Assembly: GCA_036873135.1 (NCBI GenBank)
Contig: JAPTYO010000007.1
Span: 5,872,763-5,936,762, forward strand
Length of the DNA stretch: 64,000 nucleotides
Source: Clarkia xantiana subsp. parviflora
Taxonomy: Eukaryota; Streptophyta; Magnoliopsida; Myrtales; Onagraceae
Direction of reading: 5' to 3'
Shown here: positions 42,440-55,212 of the stretch, in pieces
Layout of the letters: every line of letters starts with the position of its first letter
Position numbering within the stretch: the first letter of the stretch is position 1
Notes under the pieces: model-generated
What the model saw: only the letters and a program-made list of their open reading frames with translations
What the model was told of the DNA's origin: nothing
The model's database searches: none
Position numbers and translations under genes: made by a program

Positions 42440-44666
42440 TGGACGAATAGAACCGACGACAATGGATTGTCTCTGCGGAAGAAGAAGAAGAAAGCAGAGG
42501 AGATCTCAGGAAGGAGGAGGATGATGACTGTGCCTGACCAGAGAGATGGAAGCTTCGCAGCTTGGCTGGGTACCAAACGTGGACCGTATTGGTGGAAAAT
42601 GAAAGGAAAGGCAGATTTGCCAAATTCTACGGGTAGACGTACGTTTTACCCATCCATAACCAATTCAATGCACTGGCCGTCCATCTTTCCTTTGAATTTG
42701 GCCAATCAAAAATCTTCTGATTTTGCATCGACTTTCTACTTGTATTGTATTGGATGGATAAATGTACCAAGTAGAAGCTTAAATTTACACTCAATGCTTG
42801 CACTATGTTGCATTTTGCATCCCTTTTGTGTGGCTCACTTTATTCCAATTTTTCAATTATTTTAATTTTTTGGGAGAAATTGTCACTTTCAGATAAAAAA
42901 ATAAATTAAATACGTTTTATAAATGAGAAAATTATATTTTTGAATAAAATAGGGGTTGAAAATTTGAGTTATTTTTCTAAATAAGCACATTTTAAAATTT
43001 AAAATACAGAAATAAGTATTCATTTTTATTTTGCCAAAAGTATTCAGTTTTCAAAATTACAAAATTGAGCAAATACTCTATCTAATTCGATGGTTTGATC
43101 AGAGGTTTTCAAATAATTATATATCTAAGTCATAAAAAATAAGAAAATAATTCACATTTTAAATAGTGCATCTGTCCATGGGGTCATTTATTTTCTATAA
43201 TATATTTGAGGAGAAATAATGTTCAAATGAAACATTAAGGATTGAAATTACAATTTATGTAAACATTAGGGGAATATGCGACAGTTTTTCCCTTTAAAAT
43301 ATATTAATTAATTTATTATATCCTTGTTTTTCTTTCATTATTATTATTTTGCCAGCGTGTATTACTTACTTACTAATGCCAACCAAAATGACTTGTCAAT
43401 AACAATCGTGTCACCACATAATATATTTATTTTATTTGAGTCAAATGATTGCATTGCATAAACATAGAAATGACATTGCAGATCCAAACATTCTTCTTCT
43501 GTCATTTATTTCTTTATTATTATTATTATTATGACCGAGACATGGACCTCAATTGAGATAATCAAGTTTTCCATTAAGGGTTCAAAATTTCGGTCACTAG
43601 CTACAAAGGTTCATTAGATAAAGGATAACATATTTATTTTATTTTTACAAATTTCTATTTGCCAGAAATTTCAAGTAACAAAACTCTAGTACTCTCATCT
43701 GTACTATCTACAACCATTGTTTTTTTTTTTGGGCTTCAAACGACGGTCAAGCCATTCATTTTCTTTAAAAAAAATAATTAAATGCATAGATGGGTCTTCA
43801 ATTCAACCCAATCATCATAATTAAAAAGGCTCCAGCCCACATGGGCCGGTCATTGAAAAATATTATTAGATCTGATGGAATGGAAGGTCATAAATTTCTG
43901 CTTATATTTTTACAGTTGTCATGATCTTTATAAAATCCAAAAATAACTGTCGGTGATTTCAGTTCACCTTTATTTTCCTTGGATTTCAAATCTACTACCT
44001 ACTTTCAGAAAAGGGTTAAAAATGATAAAAGTTAATATATAAAAATATTTTGTATGTATGTGTATGTGTATGTATTGAGAAAAAAAATAAAATAAATAGA
44101 GAAGAATGAGAGACAGCTAGCTAGCTATCATTAGCTCTCTCTCTCTCTCTTTCAGTTGGCTACAGCCTACACAAGTGACAGACTATTGAATTGACAACAA
44201 AAAGAAAAGAAGTGAATCTATGTAATAACTTAAACAGAAAAATAGATAAAAGGAAATTCAACAAACTTTATTGACCAATCCTCTGAATCTTCATTCATTC
44301 ACACCCTTCTGAATTTTGCAGGAGATTTCCGTCATCCTGCATTTCCTTTTCTTTTTCTTTTCTTTTTGGCGCCAAACATAACAGCAATTAAGAAAATGAA
44401 ACCAAGAGTAAATAAAAATAAATATGTTTATCCAATCGTACAATAATTTTTTTTATCTAATAGTAGTACCATGTTTCAAAATTATTCTCCAAAGTTTTTT
44501 AAACAAAAATATCTTTTTTTTTTTCTTAATTTTTGAAGTTTTTAATAGATTTTTATTAATTTATTAGAATAACTCATTATGAGTCGAATAAAACCATACA
44601 GTTAAAAATAATCATTTAAATAATAAGTTGTGTAAATATATACTTATACATTGAATTTGTATAACT
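42440..44666. other. Intergenic, AT-rich
   Basis: 42440-42860 may hold a divergent leader region of ARL8. A possible foldback lies at about 42872-43292, with ends GGGAGAAATTGTCAC and the inverse of GGGAAAAACTGTCGC. A short (CT)n run is at about 44134-44152. I see no convincing gene. Confidence 0.45.
44365..44378. promoter_or_regulatory. Palindromic E2F-type site upstream of the cyclin D gene
   Basis: TTTTGGCGCCAAAC matches the palindromic E2F consensus almost perfectly. It sits about 1.2 kb upstream of the CYCD start, with a foldback element between it and the gene. E2F control of D cyclins is plausible, but the distance weakens the case. Confidence 0.35.
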
Positions 44667-45210
44667 TTTTATAAAGGGTTAACATGTCTTTTGGTCTATA
44701 ATGTTTGACAACTTTTGGGTTTCTGTCAATAATGTTTTTTTTTACCTAGTTTTGGTACCATATGTTTGCATATTTTTTCTAGTTTTGGTCAAACCGTTAC
44801 ATTCTGTATATATTTTTTTACATGTACAAGTCACGTGATCCATCCTAAACTTTCAATTTTGTTCAATTTAGTCCTTCTAATACTTTCCTAACCTTTTTTT
44901 TGTTCAATTTAGTCCCGAAGTTTCAAAAATTCAATTGGACCTATTGTCCAATTGGGGTCAATTTTGAAACTTCGGGACTAATTGAACAAAAAAAAAAGTT
45001 AAAAAAGTATTAGAGGACTAAATTTAAAGTTTAGAGTGGATCACGTGACTTGAACATGTCAAAAAATGGACGGAATGTAACGGTTAGACCAAAACTAGAA
45101 AAAATCTGCAAACATATGGTACCAAAACTAAGTAAAAGAAAATATCATTGACCAAAACCCAAAAGTTGTCAAACATCATGGACCAAAAGACCTATTAACC
45201 ATTTTATAAA
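44667..45210. mobile_element. Foldback element copy B with 9-bp target duplication
   Basis: A 526-bp element (44676-45201) is flanked by identical TTTTATAAA at 44667-44675 and 45202-45210. It is almost wholly self-complementary. The arms pair from GGGTTAACATGTCTTTTGG at the left end to CCAAAAGACCTATTAACCA at the right, with the centre near 44938 in CAATTGGACC...GTCCAATTGG. Its sequence matches copy A at 24352-24857. A 9-bp duplication with terminal G...C-like ends is characteristic of the Mutator superfamily. No transposase is visible. Confidence 0.9.
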
Positions 45211-45598
45211 TGGTCTAAATAAAAATTATCGTTACCGTATAATGATGAGAGTTTTTATTGAGTTGCAATCAAACTTAAATAATCATCCACCTCGAATAGG
45301 CAAGTTATTATTTTTAAATGGTTAAATATTATACTTAATAATCTCTCCAAATACTCTATAAGAAAAGTAAAAATTAAAATAATAAACTTTTTTTTTCCGA
45401 TAATTAAAAAATATATATATACTTGAAGGGGAAAAAGACAAGCGTGAAAACCTTCTTGGATAAATCGACCGTCTCTCTGATTCACACACGATCTCTCTCT
45501 TGAAGCTTTGAAGACAAAATCCAGTCATGAATCTGGGTTTATCTAGCTCCCACCTATAATGAGAAGAACCTGCAATCTCTTCTTCCTCGAAGAAGAAG
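45211..45598 (+). promoter_or_regulatory. Promoter and 5' leader of the cyclin D gene
   Basis: A TATA-like AAATATATATATACTTG at about 45408-45424 lies about 175-190 bp upstream of the start codon. It is followed by a plausible leader with a CTCTCTCTTGAAGC stretch. The foldback element at 44676-45201 ends about 400 bp upstream of the start. Confidence 0.4.
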
Positions 45599-47020
45599 AT
45601 GTCTCTACAGCACCAAGAAACCCAGAAATTTCCAGTCTTTATTAGTGCTCTGTACTGCGAAGAAGAGACATTTGATGGAGATTTTGAAGATAATGACGAT
45701 GAATTGAGGGCTGTGGTCTGCAGCGGTTTAAATTTCTCGCATTTCTCACATCTGCTCGAAGAACACGAGCTGTTCTGGGAAGACAGTGAGGTAGATTCTT
45801 TGATTTCCAAGGAAAATGCAACGGATTGGACCTCCGGCGACGGAATCTCCGATGGATGGTTGATGGAGGCAAGAACAGAAGCTATCGACTGGATTTTGAG
45901 TGTAAAGGCGCGGTTTGATTTCTGCGCTCTCACTGCTGTTTTAGCTGCGAACTACTTCGACAGATTTGTCTCAAAGATTCGTTTTCAGAGAGACAAGCCA
46001 TGGATGACTCAGCTCACGACAGTGGCTTGCCTCTCCATTGCTGCAAAAATCCAGGAGATTCATGTTCCGCTGCTAGTCGACCTCCAAGTAAGTTGTACAT
46101 CAACTGTTCGACGAAATGCGCCACTGTTTCCATAAATTTTAGATTTTGACTGTTGTCTTCTCTCAGGTGGATGAATCGAAGTTCGTGTTCGAAGCCAAGA
46201 CTGTCCAGAGAATGGAGCTGGTTGTAATGTCCACTCTCCAGTGGAGAATGCATCCTGTGACGCCAGTCGATTTCTTCGATCACATTGCCAGGAGGCTCAT
46301 TTTAAAATCCTTGGAGTTTGTATGGAGGTGTGAGGATCTGCTTCTGTCTGTCATTACAGGTAAGTTTCTCCATGATTAAGAGGACTAATTAATTAGTTAA
46401 TTAGGGTTTAGGGTTCATTATTCATTTTGCTCTAAAAGCTCAGAATTTTCCCTTTTCAGATGTAAGGCTGGGGAGTTATGTTCCTTCTGTTAAGGCTGCT
46501 GCAATAATGTTGTGTGTGATTCAAGAATCTGAGTCATGTAATGCCTTGGAGTACAAAGATCAGCTGTTGTCTGTCTTGAAGACAAGTGAGGTTTGCAAAT
46601 CTAATCTGTTCTTCACTCACTTTTATGGATAATAATAACATGCTAAAACTAGATGAAATGGTATTGGACTATTGGTGGGAAATTACCAACAAAAATTGTT
46701 TATTTCATCAAAGATGTTAATCTTTTGATGTTTTGGGTAATTGGAATGAATCATAATCCTAATCTTGATTATCGAATCATAATTTTAGTATTCTTAGTAA
46801 ATTTGCATTCTTTTGGCAGGAAAAGGTAAATGAGTGCTATGAACTCATTGAAGAAGTTCTGGACAGACGAAAGCGTCTCCTTGCACCAAGCAGCCCTAAT
46901 GGTGTGATTGATGCTTCTTTCAACTGTGATAGTTCAAATGACTCGTGGATTGTGGAATCATTATCATCATCGTCCTTATCTCGGGAGTCGAGTTTCAAGA
47001 AGCGAAGATTGCATTATTAG
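45599..47020 (+). CDS. D-type cyclin, CYCD3-like
   Basis: Four exons: 45599-46087, 46167-46359, 46460-46590, 46820-47020, giving 1014 nt (337 aa). The N-terminus carries the retinoblastoma-binding LxCxE motif as LYCEE (about residues 19-23). The cyclin box N-terminal fold spans about residues 83-205 (RTEAIDWILSVKARF, LAANYFDRFVS, QLTTVACLSIAAK, QRMELVVMSTLQWRM). The C-terminal fold follows (SVKAAAIMLCVIQE). D cyclins activate CDKA and phosphorylate RBR to open G1/S. The tail is Ser-rich and ends SFKKRRLHY, with a basic nuclear-localisation-like patch. Splice sites are standard and phases agree. Confidence 0.95.
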
Positions 47021-47703
47021 CCCGACTTTAGCTTGTCCTTCACTATCCAACTTTCATCATTGGACATGGTATCTATAACAAAGACCTATGATTATTATTG
47101 TCAGCGTCTGTTTTGTTCATGAAGGTTATTTATTGGCATGATTAGCTTTAAACTGCTGTGAATCACCTGAGACACTTGCCTTATGTATCTGCTTATTTTG
47201 ACTATGAGATGATAGTAATGAATTTTTTAGTGATGGAACTTAAAAATTCAACAATATATGTATATGCATGATACCAGAAACACTCTAAATTATATCACGT
47301 AGAAACGCTCGAGATATCGCGACCCCCATGTTTTCGACCAAAATAATCAAAGCAATCTCTTCAATTTGGTGAAGAAACAATAAGCTGAAAGAACAGGTTT
47401 TACAATATAGTCGAAGCTAATTTTTATACTTCACATTCATAGCAAACCTGATTTCATCTTAGCAGCATCATTCACATCGAACATGATACTGCCATATACC
47501 ATGTAAAATTTCCAACATTCAAATTTGGAAGAACTTCACAGAAATGCATTCATAGAAGGCGTAACAACAGCAGAATTGATCCGAATCGGTCCAGCAACTG
47601 CAATAGGCTTGTCCCTAATTCTACAGCTGAGAGCAGAACTCAGTTGTTTATGTATAACCCAAAATATGATATAACATTTAGGAAGAGGGTACCACCAATC
47701 AAA
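47021..47703. other. Convergent 3' ends of the cyclin D and EB1 genes
   Basis: The two genes point toward each other. This stretch should hold both 3' UTRs, with no separate gene seen. Confidence 0.5.
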
Positions 47704-49853
47704 TCAGTAGGTCATGAGTGGTGACCCACTGCAGTGCACATCCGAGGCATCGGAAATCCTCCGCCTTGGGGAAGAAGTGCTGACTGAAGCAGCTTCAACC
47801 TCGTGGTTGATGATGATCTTCCTTTTACCATTCTCTAAGCTCTGTCTCTCTTCTGAAACCTCAGGGATGGGACTCTGTAGGTCGGCTTTTTTGTTCTGGT
47901 GAAGTGACTGGATCATTGCTTGTGCTTCAGCCATGACGGACGCATCGTCATCTGCAGCGTATAGAATCTTTTTCAATGCTCCAACAACCTGATCAAGATC
48001 ACCAAAACAAATGACTATGAGCCGGGAAAAAGGAAGAGGCTATTATAAGATGTGAATTTGGTTGGATTGGACAGTACAGGAAGGTGTTCGATTTCAGGGT
48101 ATTGGCATAACAACTCGATGTCCCTCAGCTTTGCAAAGTAAAAGTCCCTCTCCTTCTCAAGATTGTCCACAGATAGTTTCAGCTCCGTGATCTGAAAGTC
48201 AGTGTAGTTCACATTGATTAGTCTAATTTTCACCAACATTTATGAGTGGGGACATTTTGGTTTGTATTGGTTACCTGCTCATCATATGCAGGTGATGGAG
48301 TGAAGGCAGGGGGCTTAGGGGCAAGTGCCTTTGCAGAGTGATTGGAGGAACTGACAGGAGCTTCGTGTCTTCGAGCATGGTGGGTTGGTTGGGATTTAGA
48401 GGCAGCAGCTGTTGAACTTCTCACTGAAGATTGGGATGATGCAGCAGATTTCTTGTTTGCCTCTTTTCCTCCCCTGCAAGACTCTCTTCTTTCCAGAGGA
48501 TTATATCTTCAAAAGGTAAAAAGCAGATGTCAAACTTCAGTAAATATTTGAACTTGATGCTCAAGTACAGATTGAAGGCTATAACAATATCACAATAATC
48601 ATTAGCATACTAGTATTAAATCAAATGACCAATTTGATGAACTTTATAACCAATGCAAGGTAAAGGACATGTTTGTTGATTAGGTAAGAAGAGAGGATGC
48701 TGTCATAGATGTAAACTAAACATCTACATTCGAAAATCAAATTTGTTTATCTCAAGAATGTGATCCACTCCAAAGGATCAATATCAAAAACTGTTTACAA
48801 TCATGATTTAGAAGAAGCAAATCAATATATGACTGGACAATAGGATGGGCGCTAACTGCTAAACGAAATCGCTGAGCTGGAAAATGTATCAAAAGAACGA
48901 TCGTGATTCTTGACATAGACTGAATTATTTGTGCAAACTAACACCACGAAAGCAATTGCATGAAATCTTTTTCTAATATTATACATGAAAAATCATCACA
49001 AAAAGTTAAATAAGCATCAATGAATGAGTGGGGTTTAGAGAAGTTGTGGGGAACTCACGCGTGCATTCCACCTCCATTGGCAGAATCGCAGTAGTGCTTC
49101 ATCCATTGCATGAATTCCAGATTATCAAGGGGCCTTCCCTTAACCAGCTTGCTCACTTCGATGTGCTAATCACCAAAATTCAAAACAAAATTACAGACTA
49201 GAACACAAACTTATCCAAAATTATTCAGTATAAATTCATTTCTAGCTAAGCTCAAGAATTTATAAAACTAATAGCACCCTAGGAGCTAATCAACTAAATT
49301 ATCTAAGCCACAGAGAAAGTTCCAGGCCCGTATATTTCAGAAACCAGAAAGGTTAGCTTAAATCAAACCAAAAGCAATAGACAATTCAGAAACAATTCCC
49401 AACATGAACATTTGGTTGAGCTTGTTAAATTAGCGTATAGATAGAAGTAATAAACAAAATTAAGAATACCTTGGTGATTTTGAGTTTGTTGAAAACATCC
49501 TGGAGGACCTTGTAGTTCTGAATCATCTCGTACTCACTCTTCGCGTCGAAATTCACCTTGTGCATCGGTACCATCCCTGGATGGACCGCATCCATTAGCT
49601 GACAGTGAACCGCACCAGAACAAGCCTACAAACCCACGCAAGGCATCCAAATTCAACAATCTCATAAATCATCGAATTAAAGATCAGAATTAACCTATAA
49701 TTGAAATACAAATGCTCGACTCCAAGGAGGAAAGATCATACGTACCTCTTCAACCTTAGAGAGATTGAGTTGCAGAGTGGAGTTAATCCACGCGAGGATC
49801 TCAGTTCGCCCGACGAAGTAAGCTGCATCCATCATCCCGATATTTGTTGTCAT
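47704..49853 (-). CDS. Microtubule plus-end binding protein EB1, EB1c-like
   Basis: Six exons on the minus strand: 49746-49853, 49470-49625, 49059-49165, 48275-48506, 48078-48191, 47704-47988, giving 1002 nt (333 aa). The N-terminal calponin-homology domain covers about residues 12-115 ([60 protein letters not shown]). A basic Ser/Ala/His-rich linker follows. The EB1 coiled coil comes next ([35 protein letters not shown]). The tail is basic ([20 protein letters not shown]) instead of acidic and lacks EEY, the feature that separates plant EB1c from EB1a/b. EB1c is nuclear in interphase and acts on the spindle and phragmoplast. The assignment to the c type rests on the tail. Confidence 0.94.
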
Positions 49854-49916
49854 CTCGACGATCCCTCTGCGTCTCTCTGAATCTAGAGAGAGACTGAAAC
49901 GCCTCTATCAGTTCTT

Positions 49917-49936
49917 AGAGAGAGAGAGAGAGAGAG
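49917..49936 (-). repeat. (AG)10 microsatellite in the EB1 leader
   Basis: Ten AG units on the plus strand, i.e. (CT)10 in the EB1 5' leader, about 64-83 nt upstream of the start codon. CT-rich leaders are common in plant genes. Confidence 0.9.
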
Positions 49937-49992
49937 ACGAAGCTTTAAAAATTAAAACTGAGGCAGGAGCGGGAATTGTGTGATTCAAAATT

Positions 49993-50004
49993 CTATATAT
50001 ATAG
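49993..50004 (-). promoter_or_regulatory. TATA box of EB1
   Basis: CTATATATATAG lies about 140-150 bp upstream of the EB1 start codon, ahead of a purine/pyrimidine-skewed leader. Confidence 0.55.
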
Positions 50005-51239
50005 AGACGTACATATATACGTATGAGCCGGCGCTTCACACTATACAACCGGCGTAGATACACCTAATGTATTGGAGCTTTGAAGTGGGCTCAGTTACCA
50101 GTGGCCCAATACGAAGGAAGTCATATCTGGCGAATGGGCCCATAACAAATATTTGGATTTGTAGGATTATTGAATTGAGGAAAAGGATATACTATTTATC
50201 AGGGTGGAAAAAAAAATCTATATATATATATATATTATGAGGAGATGAGGTGTTATATTAGTCTCATAAAAAAAAAAGGCATTATATTAGAAGAAGTTGG
50301 GTCACAATAGCTACATAGAAAACTAGCAAGGGTTTCTTACAAAGTGATGCGGTGATGTGACATGTTATTAGAATTGAATACATTAGTAAATGGCCCGATA
50401 TTTACATATCTCTAATATCTATTATTGTGGCCATATTTGGACATATATATTTTATTTTAAAGAGGGAAAATCCAACCTATTCTTTTGGTTAAATCTAAAC
50501 TAATTATCATGTCTCATTATTACAGATGTGACAATGATGCGGTTTTGCTAAATATCATCCCAACACGTATCATAAATGTACTCATACTTAATATGGGTAA
50601 AGCGACCACTTTTAAACTGTTATTATTATTATTAAGAGTATATAAAAAATGTTTATATGATAGTTAAGGCATAAGTCTTATTTTTTAATAGTGGTATCAT
50701 ATATATTCAAAATTTAATAACTTTTTTTTTCTTCTCAAATAATAACGTCGTTTAAAAAAATAAATAAAACTTTCTAAAAACATCCCACAAAAGGTCGAAG
50801 TATCCGGGTTAAATTTGATGACAGTGTAAATTAGTCATAGACCAAGTGATGAATTAAATGTAAATTATTGTTCACAAATATTAATTTAAGAGATAATGTT
50901 TACGAAGATTTTTACTTATAAGTTTAAACTTATAAATAAATGGTTAAAAATTATGTTTTATTTTTTAATAACCATAACAACCATAAATGTGATTTTCTAA
51001 ACATAATTATTCATATAACCGCAAATTGCTAAAAATTTATCTTTCACTAGTTTATACGTTATGTGTTTCCCCAAAAGTTGTAATGTGAGTTAGATTCTGG
51101 ACATTTCAACACGATTTAGTTTTATTTTTGGCCACAACTCTATATTACATCACTGAAGACAAAATAATGCGTTGAATCAATATAATATTTATTATTTAAC
51201 GTTTTAAATTTAAATAAATCCCATATTATAATGTACTTA
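50005..51239. other. Intergenic, AT-rich
   Basis: No gene is seen. It contains short TA runs (about 50219-50235). Confidence 0.55.
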
Positions 51240-51914
51240 GAGCACTACTAATGGGCAAATTTTTCAAGATATTTGCTTATATGAATGTGTGAGGTAAGGA
51301 CAAAATTTCTCTTCACCATTAATTGTCCCTCCATATTTTTTTTTTTTTGTTTCCTCTAAGTTATCCCAAGGACATTTGTGTTTCCAAGATATTTAACTAA
51401 TTTGTTTATTTTTAACAACAATAAAAAAAATTTACAAAATATACTAATAAAACGTATATAAAAAACAATATACAACTTCGTGATAGACAGACACATCGAC
51501 AAGTACAAGAAGACTTGATCGAACATATATGACAATTTCATTATTCTCGTGCAAATTTTGTTTAAGACTACTATGAGTGATTAATTATGTAACTTTATTA
51601 ATTTGATACAATAAAATTTTCTATTTTGTAATATTATTAATAATTTAAATTATATTTTTTTATATTTTATAAATAATTACTTGAAAAAAATTAATTTATA
51701 TGTATGATAATATAATTAGTTAATTAAAAAATAAATTATAAGTAATTATATTTTATTTATTTATATCGTATAGATAAAAAATGACTTGTCTTATATGTCG
51801 AAAATGATATTTGACCATTATAAGTACTTTGATCAAATTTTATTATTCTTTATTCTATGTGACGATAATATGGCATAAATATCTTCAAAATGTCTTTTAC
51901 TATTGGAAGTACTC
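51240..51914. mobile_element. 675-bp MITE, diverged PIF-like termini
   Basis: The left end GAGCACTACTAATGGGCAAA and the inverse of the right end (GAGTACTTCCAATAGTAAAA) pair imperfectly. An inner block, TTTTCAAGATATTTGC / TTTTGAAGATATTTATG, also pairs. The flanks are TTA on the left and TAA on the right, compatible with a worn 3-bp duplication. The terminus GAGYACT resembles the GAGCATCC ends of the element at 29957. Confidence 0.62.
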
Positions 51915-53485
51915 TAAACGTGTCTAGCTAAGAACGAACAACACGAAATGAAGAAAAAAAGTGAGTAGGAACGAAGTATAGAAGGGAATAATAGGATTCG
52001 AGGATCTATCTTTTCTTTAACTAAAATATTGAATTAGTGACGGAGACTCTTGTGCCCATCTTGTGTTATATAATGTTTGGATATTCACTCAGTGGTAACA
52101 GGTAATGCGGTACATAACATAACGACAGCTCCCCCTCCTAAAAGAAGGTAAATTTGATGTAGAGTTTAGCGCTTTTTTATTCACACTCAACAACACCTTA
52201 ATCAGTGAATGAAACTTCATTTTTTTAATAGTTTTAGCTTAACTTGGAGTTCAAGTAACCGCCCAATTTTGGTTAATCAGTTAATTAATTAACCAGCTCA
52301 CTCAAAGCTCTCAACTAACAACGGAATGGGATTTTTTTTTTTTTTTTGTGAAGGAATGGGATATTTGTGATTTGTGGATAACTGTCAAAATTTCAACGAC
52401 AGACGGATACGATAATATGGTAACAGTCACGAAGTCACGACATGATAGCTCCACCTAACTATGCCTTTTCGCGTTCGCGAAACGAAAGCAACCAAACTTT
52501 GGTCCGGTACCCAATTCCAAGTTGAGTCCGTATTGGATTGGAATCACAGACTGAATTATTTGGAATTTATCCACACAATCAGTTTGATTCTTTTTTATTA
52601 GTTTCAGTCATGTTCTAATAGTTTCGGATTTTTTTTTTCCAATTCGGATGATAAATTGCCTAGAACATTTTCTCTGAACACCATCGTTTAATTAATTGAT
52701 GCAAAACCATGTAATATAGTGCAAACATTTAGCGCTTTATCCATTAATTAAATGTCAGGATTCAAACTTTACTAGTGATTGAGAATAAAAAAAAAAATAT
52801 TATCAACAATTTATCTTTTAAAGACTGACTAAATTCGAATGGAGATTAATATAGGTGTTAAATAAACATGCTACGAATAGAGGTATGAACAGCCGAGTGT
52901 CTGATAAATTCAACTCGACTCACTTTACTCGAACTCGACCGAGTTTAAATTTTCACGGATGATGTACTGATCTCGAGATCCTTGAACAACTTCACGGAAA
53001 AAAAATGGTCCGGTTCACTCATATTACATTACAGTTGATCTGACTCGTTCTATAGTTTAAGAGTCATTTTAATATAACAATTAGTTTAATTTTAGATATT
53101 TTGTCCAATTCAACTCAAGATTCTCCAGCTGTAACATGAAAAATCAGTAGAGGGACATGAATAAAATGAGTTGATATTTGAAATCTTTTAAGAGTTTGAA
53201 TTCTTTTTTTTTTTTTTTTGCAATTTTGAACTTTTTACTATTTTGGGTTTTCTTTTTTATAAAAGAACTTGATGTTGCTGCAACAGTGACCATTGAGATA
53301 AGAAGAAGGGTGCCGCACTTATTTTCCGACAACTTCTTCGACCGTCGATCACGTTTCTCTCTCCCTAAAACTCTCGCTCTCTCTCTCTCTCTACTGTACA
53401 TTGATGGCCATGCAGTCTTCTTTATTCTACTAGCCTAGCTAAACGAAACACCATAGCTTTGTGTTTTCATCTTCCACTACTCACT
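51915..53485. other. Intergenic, 3' side of the MYB gene
   Basis: No gene is supported. CTCGAACTCGACC-type words at about 52890-52970 resemble degenerate dispersed plant repeats. A (CT)n run is at about 53372-53393. Confidence 0.5.
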
Positions 53486-54322
53486 TTACTCGATCCTGCC
53501 CATTCCGATACGCTTAACAACGGCGTTCCTGATCCTCTCCGCCGCCGCCGCCTGGGAGCACATCCCCAACGGAGCACCGTTCTGTCCGAGCACCGCCATG
53601 TAATTCCTCACCTCTACCTTTATCATTTCTTGCATCACTGCCATGAACTCCACACTAAAAGGCATGAACTCACCGCTGTCGCTCCTCGCCGGAGCTACGG
53701 AAGGCGGAGGAGTCGACGGGTGGATCGAGATCGGGATCGCCGGTTCGGGCATCCAGTTCATTGTCGGAACGACGTGTGTAGAGACCTCGCACTGGTCGGA
53801 GCCGGGGAGGGATAGGCTGAGAGAAGTCGGCGGATCGTCGGAGCTCGAGGACGTTTCATGCTGAGGAGAGAATCCATTAACGGCGGCGAAGGGGTTGCCG
53901 TTGGCCATGAACTGGACGCTGGAATCGGACGATCCGGCGGGGCTCACCGACCGCTTCGACGGCCGCTGGACAAAATCACCGTCGCAATCCTCCGCCAAGC
54001 CGATCGATTTGCGCTTGAGAGTGGAGTTCCAGTGGTTCTTAATCGCGTTATCGGTCCGGCCTGAGAGGAGCCTAGCTATGGTTGCCCATTTGTTGCCGAA
54101 TCGAGCGTGGGCGCGGATTATGGTCTCATCCTCATCCGGCGAGAAAGCACGGTGCTCCACCTGAGGGGAGAGCTGGTTGCACCACCGGAGGCGGCAGGAC
54201 TTGCCGGAGCGGCCTGGTATGGATTTGCTGATGAGGGACCAGTTTCTAGGTCCGTGCTTCTGAACTAGACGCCTCAGGGCCTCGTCCTCGTCTGGACTCC
54301 ATGGGCCTTTGATCCTATCCAT
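53486..54322 (-). CDS. R2R3-MYB transcription factor, subgroup 22 (MYB44/70/73/77 type)
   Basis: Intronless, 837 nt (278 aa). R2 (about residues 5-55) reads [20 protein letters not shown], then [21 protein letters not shown]3 (about 57-106) reads [19 protein letters not shown], then [20 protein letters not shown], with the regular Trp/Phe spacing. Subgroup 22 hallmarks are the lack of introns, the short N-terminus MDRIKGPWS and the [16 protein letters not shown] end. An EAR-like TSLSLSLPG (LxLxL) follows at about residue 165. Relatives in Arabidopsis regulate ABA, auxin and stress responses and ACGT/MYB-box promoters. The CDS is GC-rich relative to its AT-rich flanks, normal for this family. 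Confidence 0.96.
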   Translation of the reverse strand: MDRIKGPWSPDEDEALRRLVQKHGPRNWSLISKSIPGRSGKSCRLRWCNQLSPQVEHRAFSPDEDETIIRAHARFGNKWATIARLLSGRTDNAIKNHWNSTLKRKSIGLAEDCDGDFVQRPSKRSVSPAGSSDSSVQFMANGNPFAAVNGFSPQHETSSSSDDPPTSLSLSLPGSDQCEVSTHVVPTMNWMPEPAIPISIHPSTPPPSVAPARSDSGEFMPFSVEFMAVMQEMIKVEVRNYMAVLGQNGAPLGMCSQAAAAERIRNAVVKRIGMGRIE

Positions 54323-54448
54323 TGTATATGATCTGTAAATTTCAAGTTAGGGTTTCTGATTCCGATCTAGCTGAGGAAGAAGAAGAAGATGAAGAAGGCT
54401 TTGAAAAGGTGGTGAATGGTGGGTTTTGAATGGGGAAGACTCTCTGGC

Positions 54449-54457
54449 TTTTATATG
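54449..54457 (-). promoter_or_regulatory. TATA box of the MYB gene
   Basis: On the minus strand CATATAAAAGCC lies about 130 bp upstream of the start codon, preceding a purine-rich leader with GAAGAAGAAGAAG. Confidence 0.5.
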
Positions 54458-55212
54458 GATAGAGGAGATCGGAGAAGGGAAGCCAAACGGTTAAATACAT
54501 GCATGTAATGTACTCATTCATTATTCAATTTATTTATTTATTATTAATTAATTAAATACATTTATTATTTTAATTTTTATTAAGAAAAAAAAGAATGAGT
54601 TAGAAGACGAATATATACTACTACGTGGCTATTTAAAAAATAAAACATAAGTGAACAAGTGTTTTTATTCACTATACGGTAGTTAAATACATTTATTTAC
54701 TCATAAAATAAAATAGGCAGAGTAGGAATTTATATTTTTTAAAGAAATTGAAAAAACGAAAAAATGGCAAATATATATACATATACATATCAGGGAAATT
54801 TATTTGACAAAATTATTGTACTATATGGGGAAGGGAAACCGAGAGAAGCGGTGAGGAGTAATTAGAGCAGGTGCTATAAGGGAGGCAAGGCGGTTGGACA
54901 TTGGATACAGCTGTCATGTGGACACGCGCCACATTATTAGTTGCTTTGATTTCCACATACACTCACTCCCTGCTTTTTCTAAAGCCAACTACCCGGCCGG
55001 GAGCGTCTCTCTCACGCTCCCTCTCCACTTCCTTTATCACCATTGATCTACTACTTACCTTCCATATTTTTGGAGCGTAGCTGCTATTTCGCACGCTCTG
55101 TCACAGCGCGTGCCAGCTCTTCACCGCATCGTCACTATTCTGGACGTTAGGTTTAGAGCATCAAAATGATTATACGTCTTTAAAAAAAAAAAAAAAAAAA
55201 CATAATTTCAGT
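54458..55212. other. Upstream region of the MYB gene
   Basis: AT-rich except for a GC-richer stretch at about 54880-55150. No coding sequence is seen. A PIF-like terminus, TTAGAGCATCAAAATG, occurs near 55153 without a visible partner. Confidence 0.45.

Noticed and set aside
45322..45933. 203-codon minus-strand frame overlapping the cyclin D start
   Set aside because: It is antisense to the cyclin exon and its Ser-rich part mirrors Glu/Asp-rich coding sequence.
53643..54164. Plus-strand frames across the MYB gene
   Set aside because: Antisense shadows of a GC-rich intronless MYB coding sequence.
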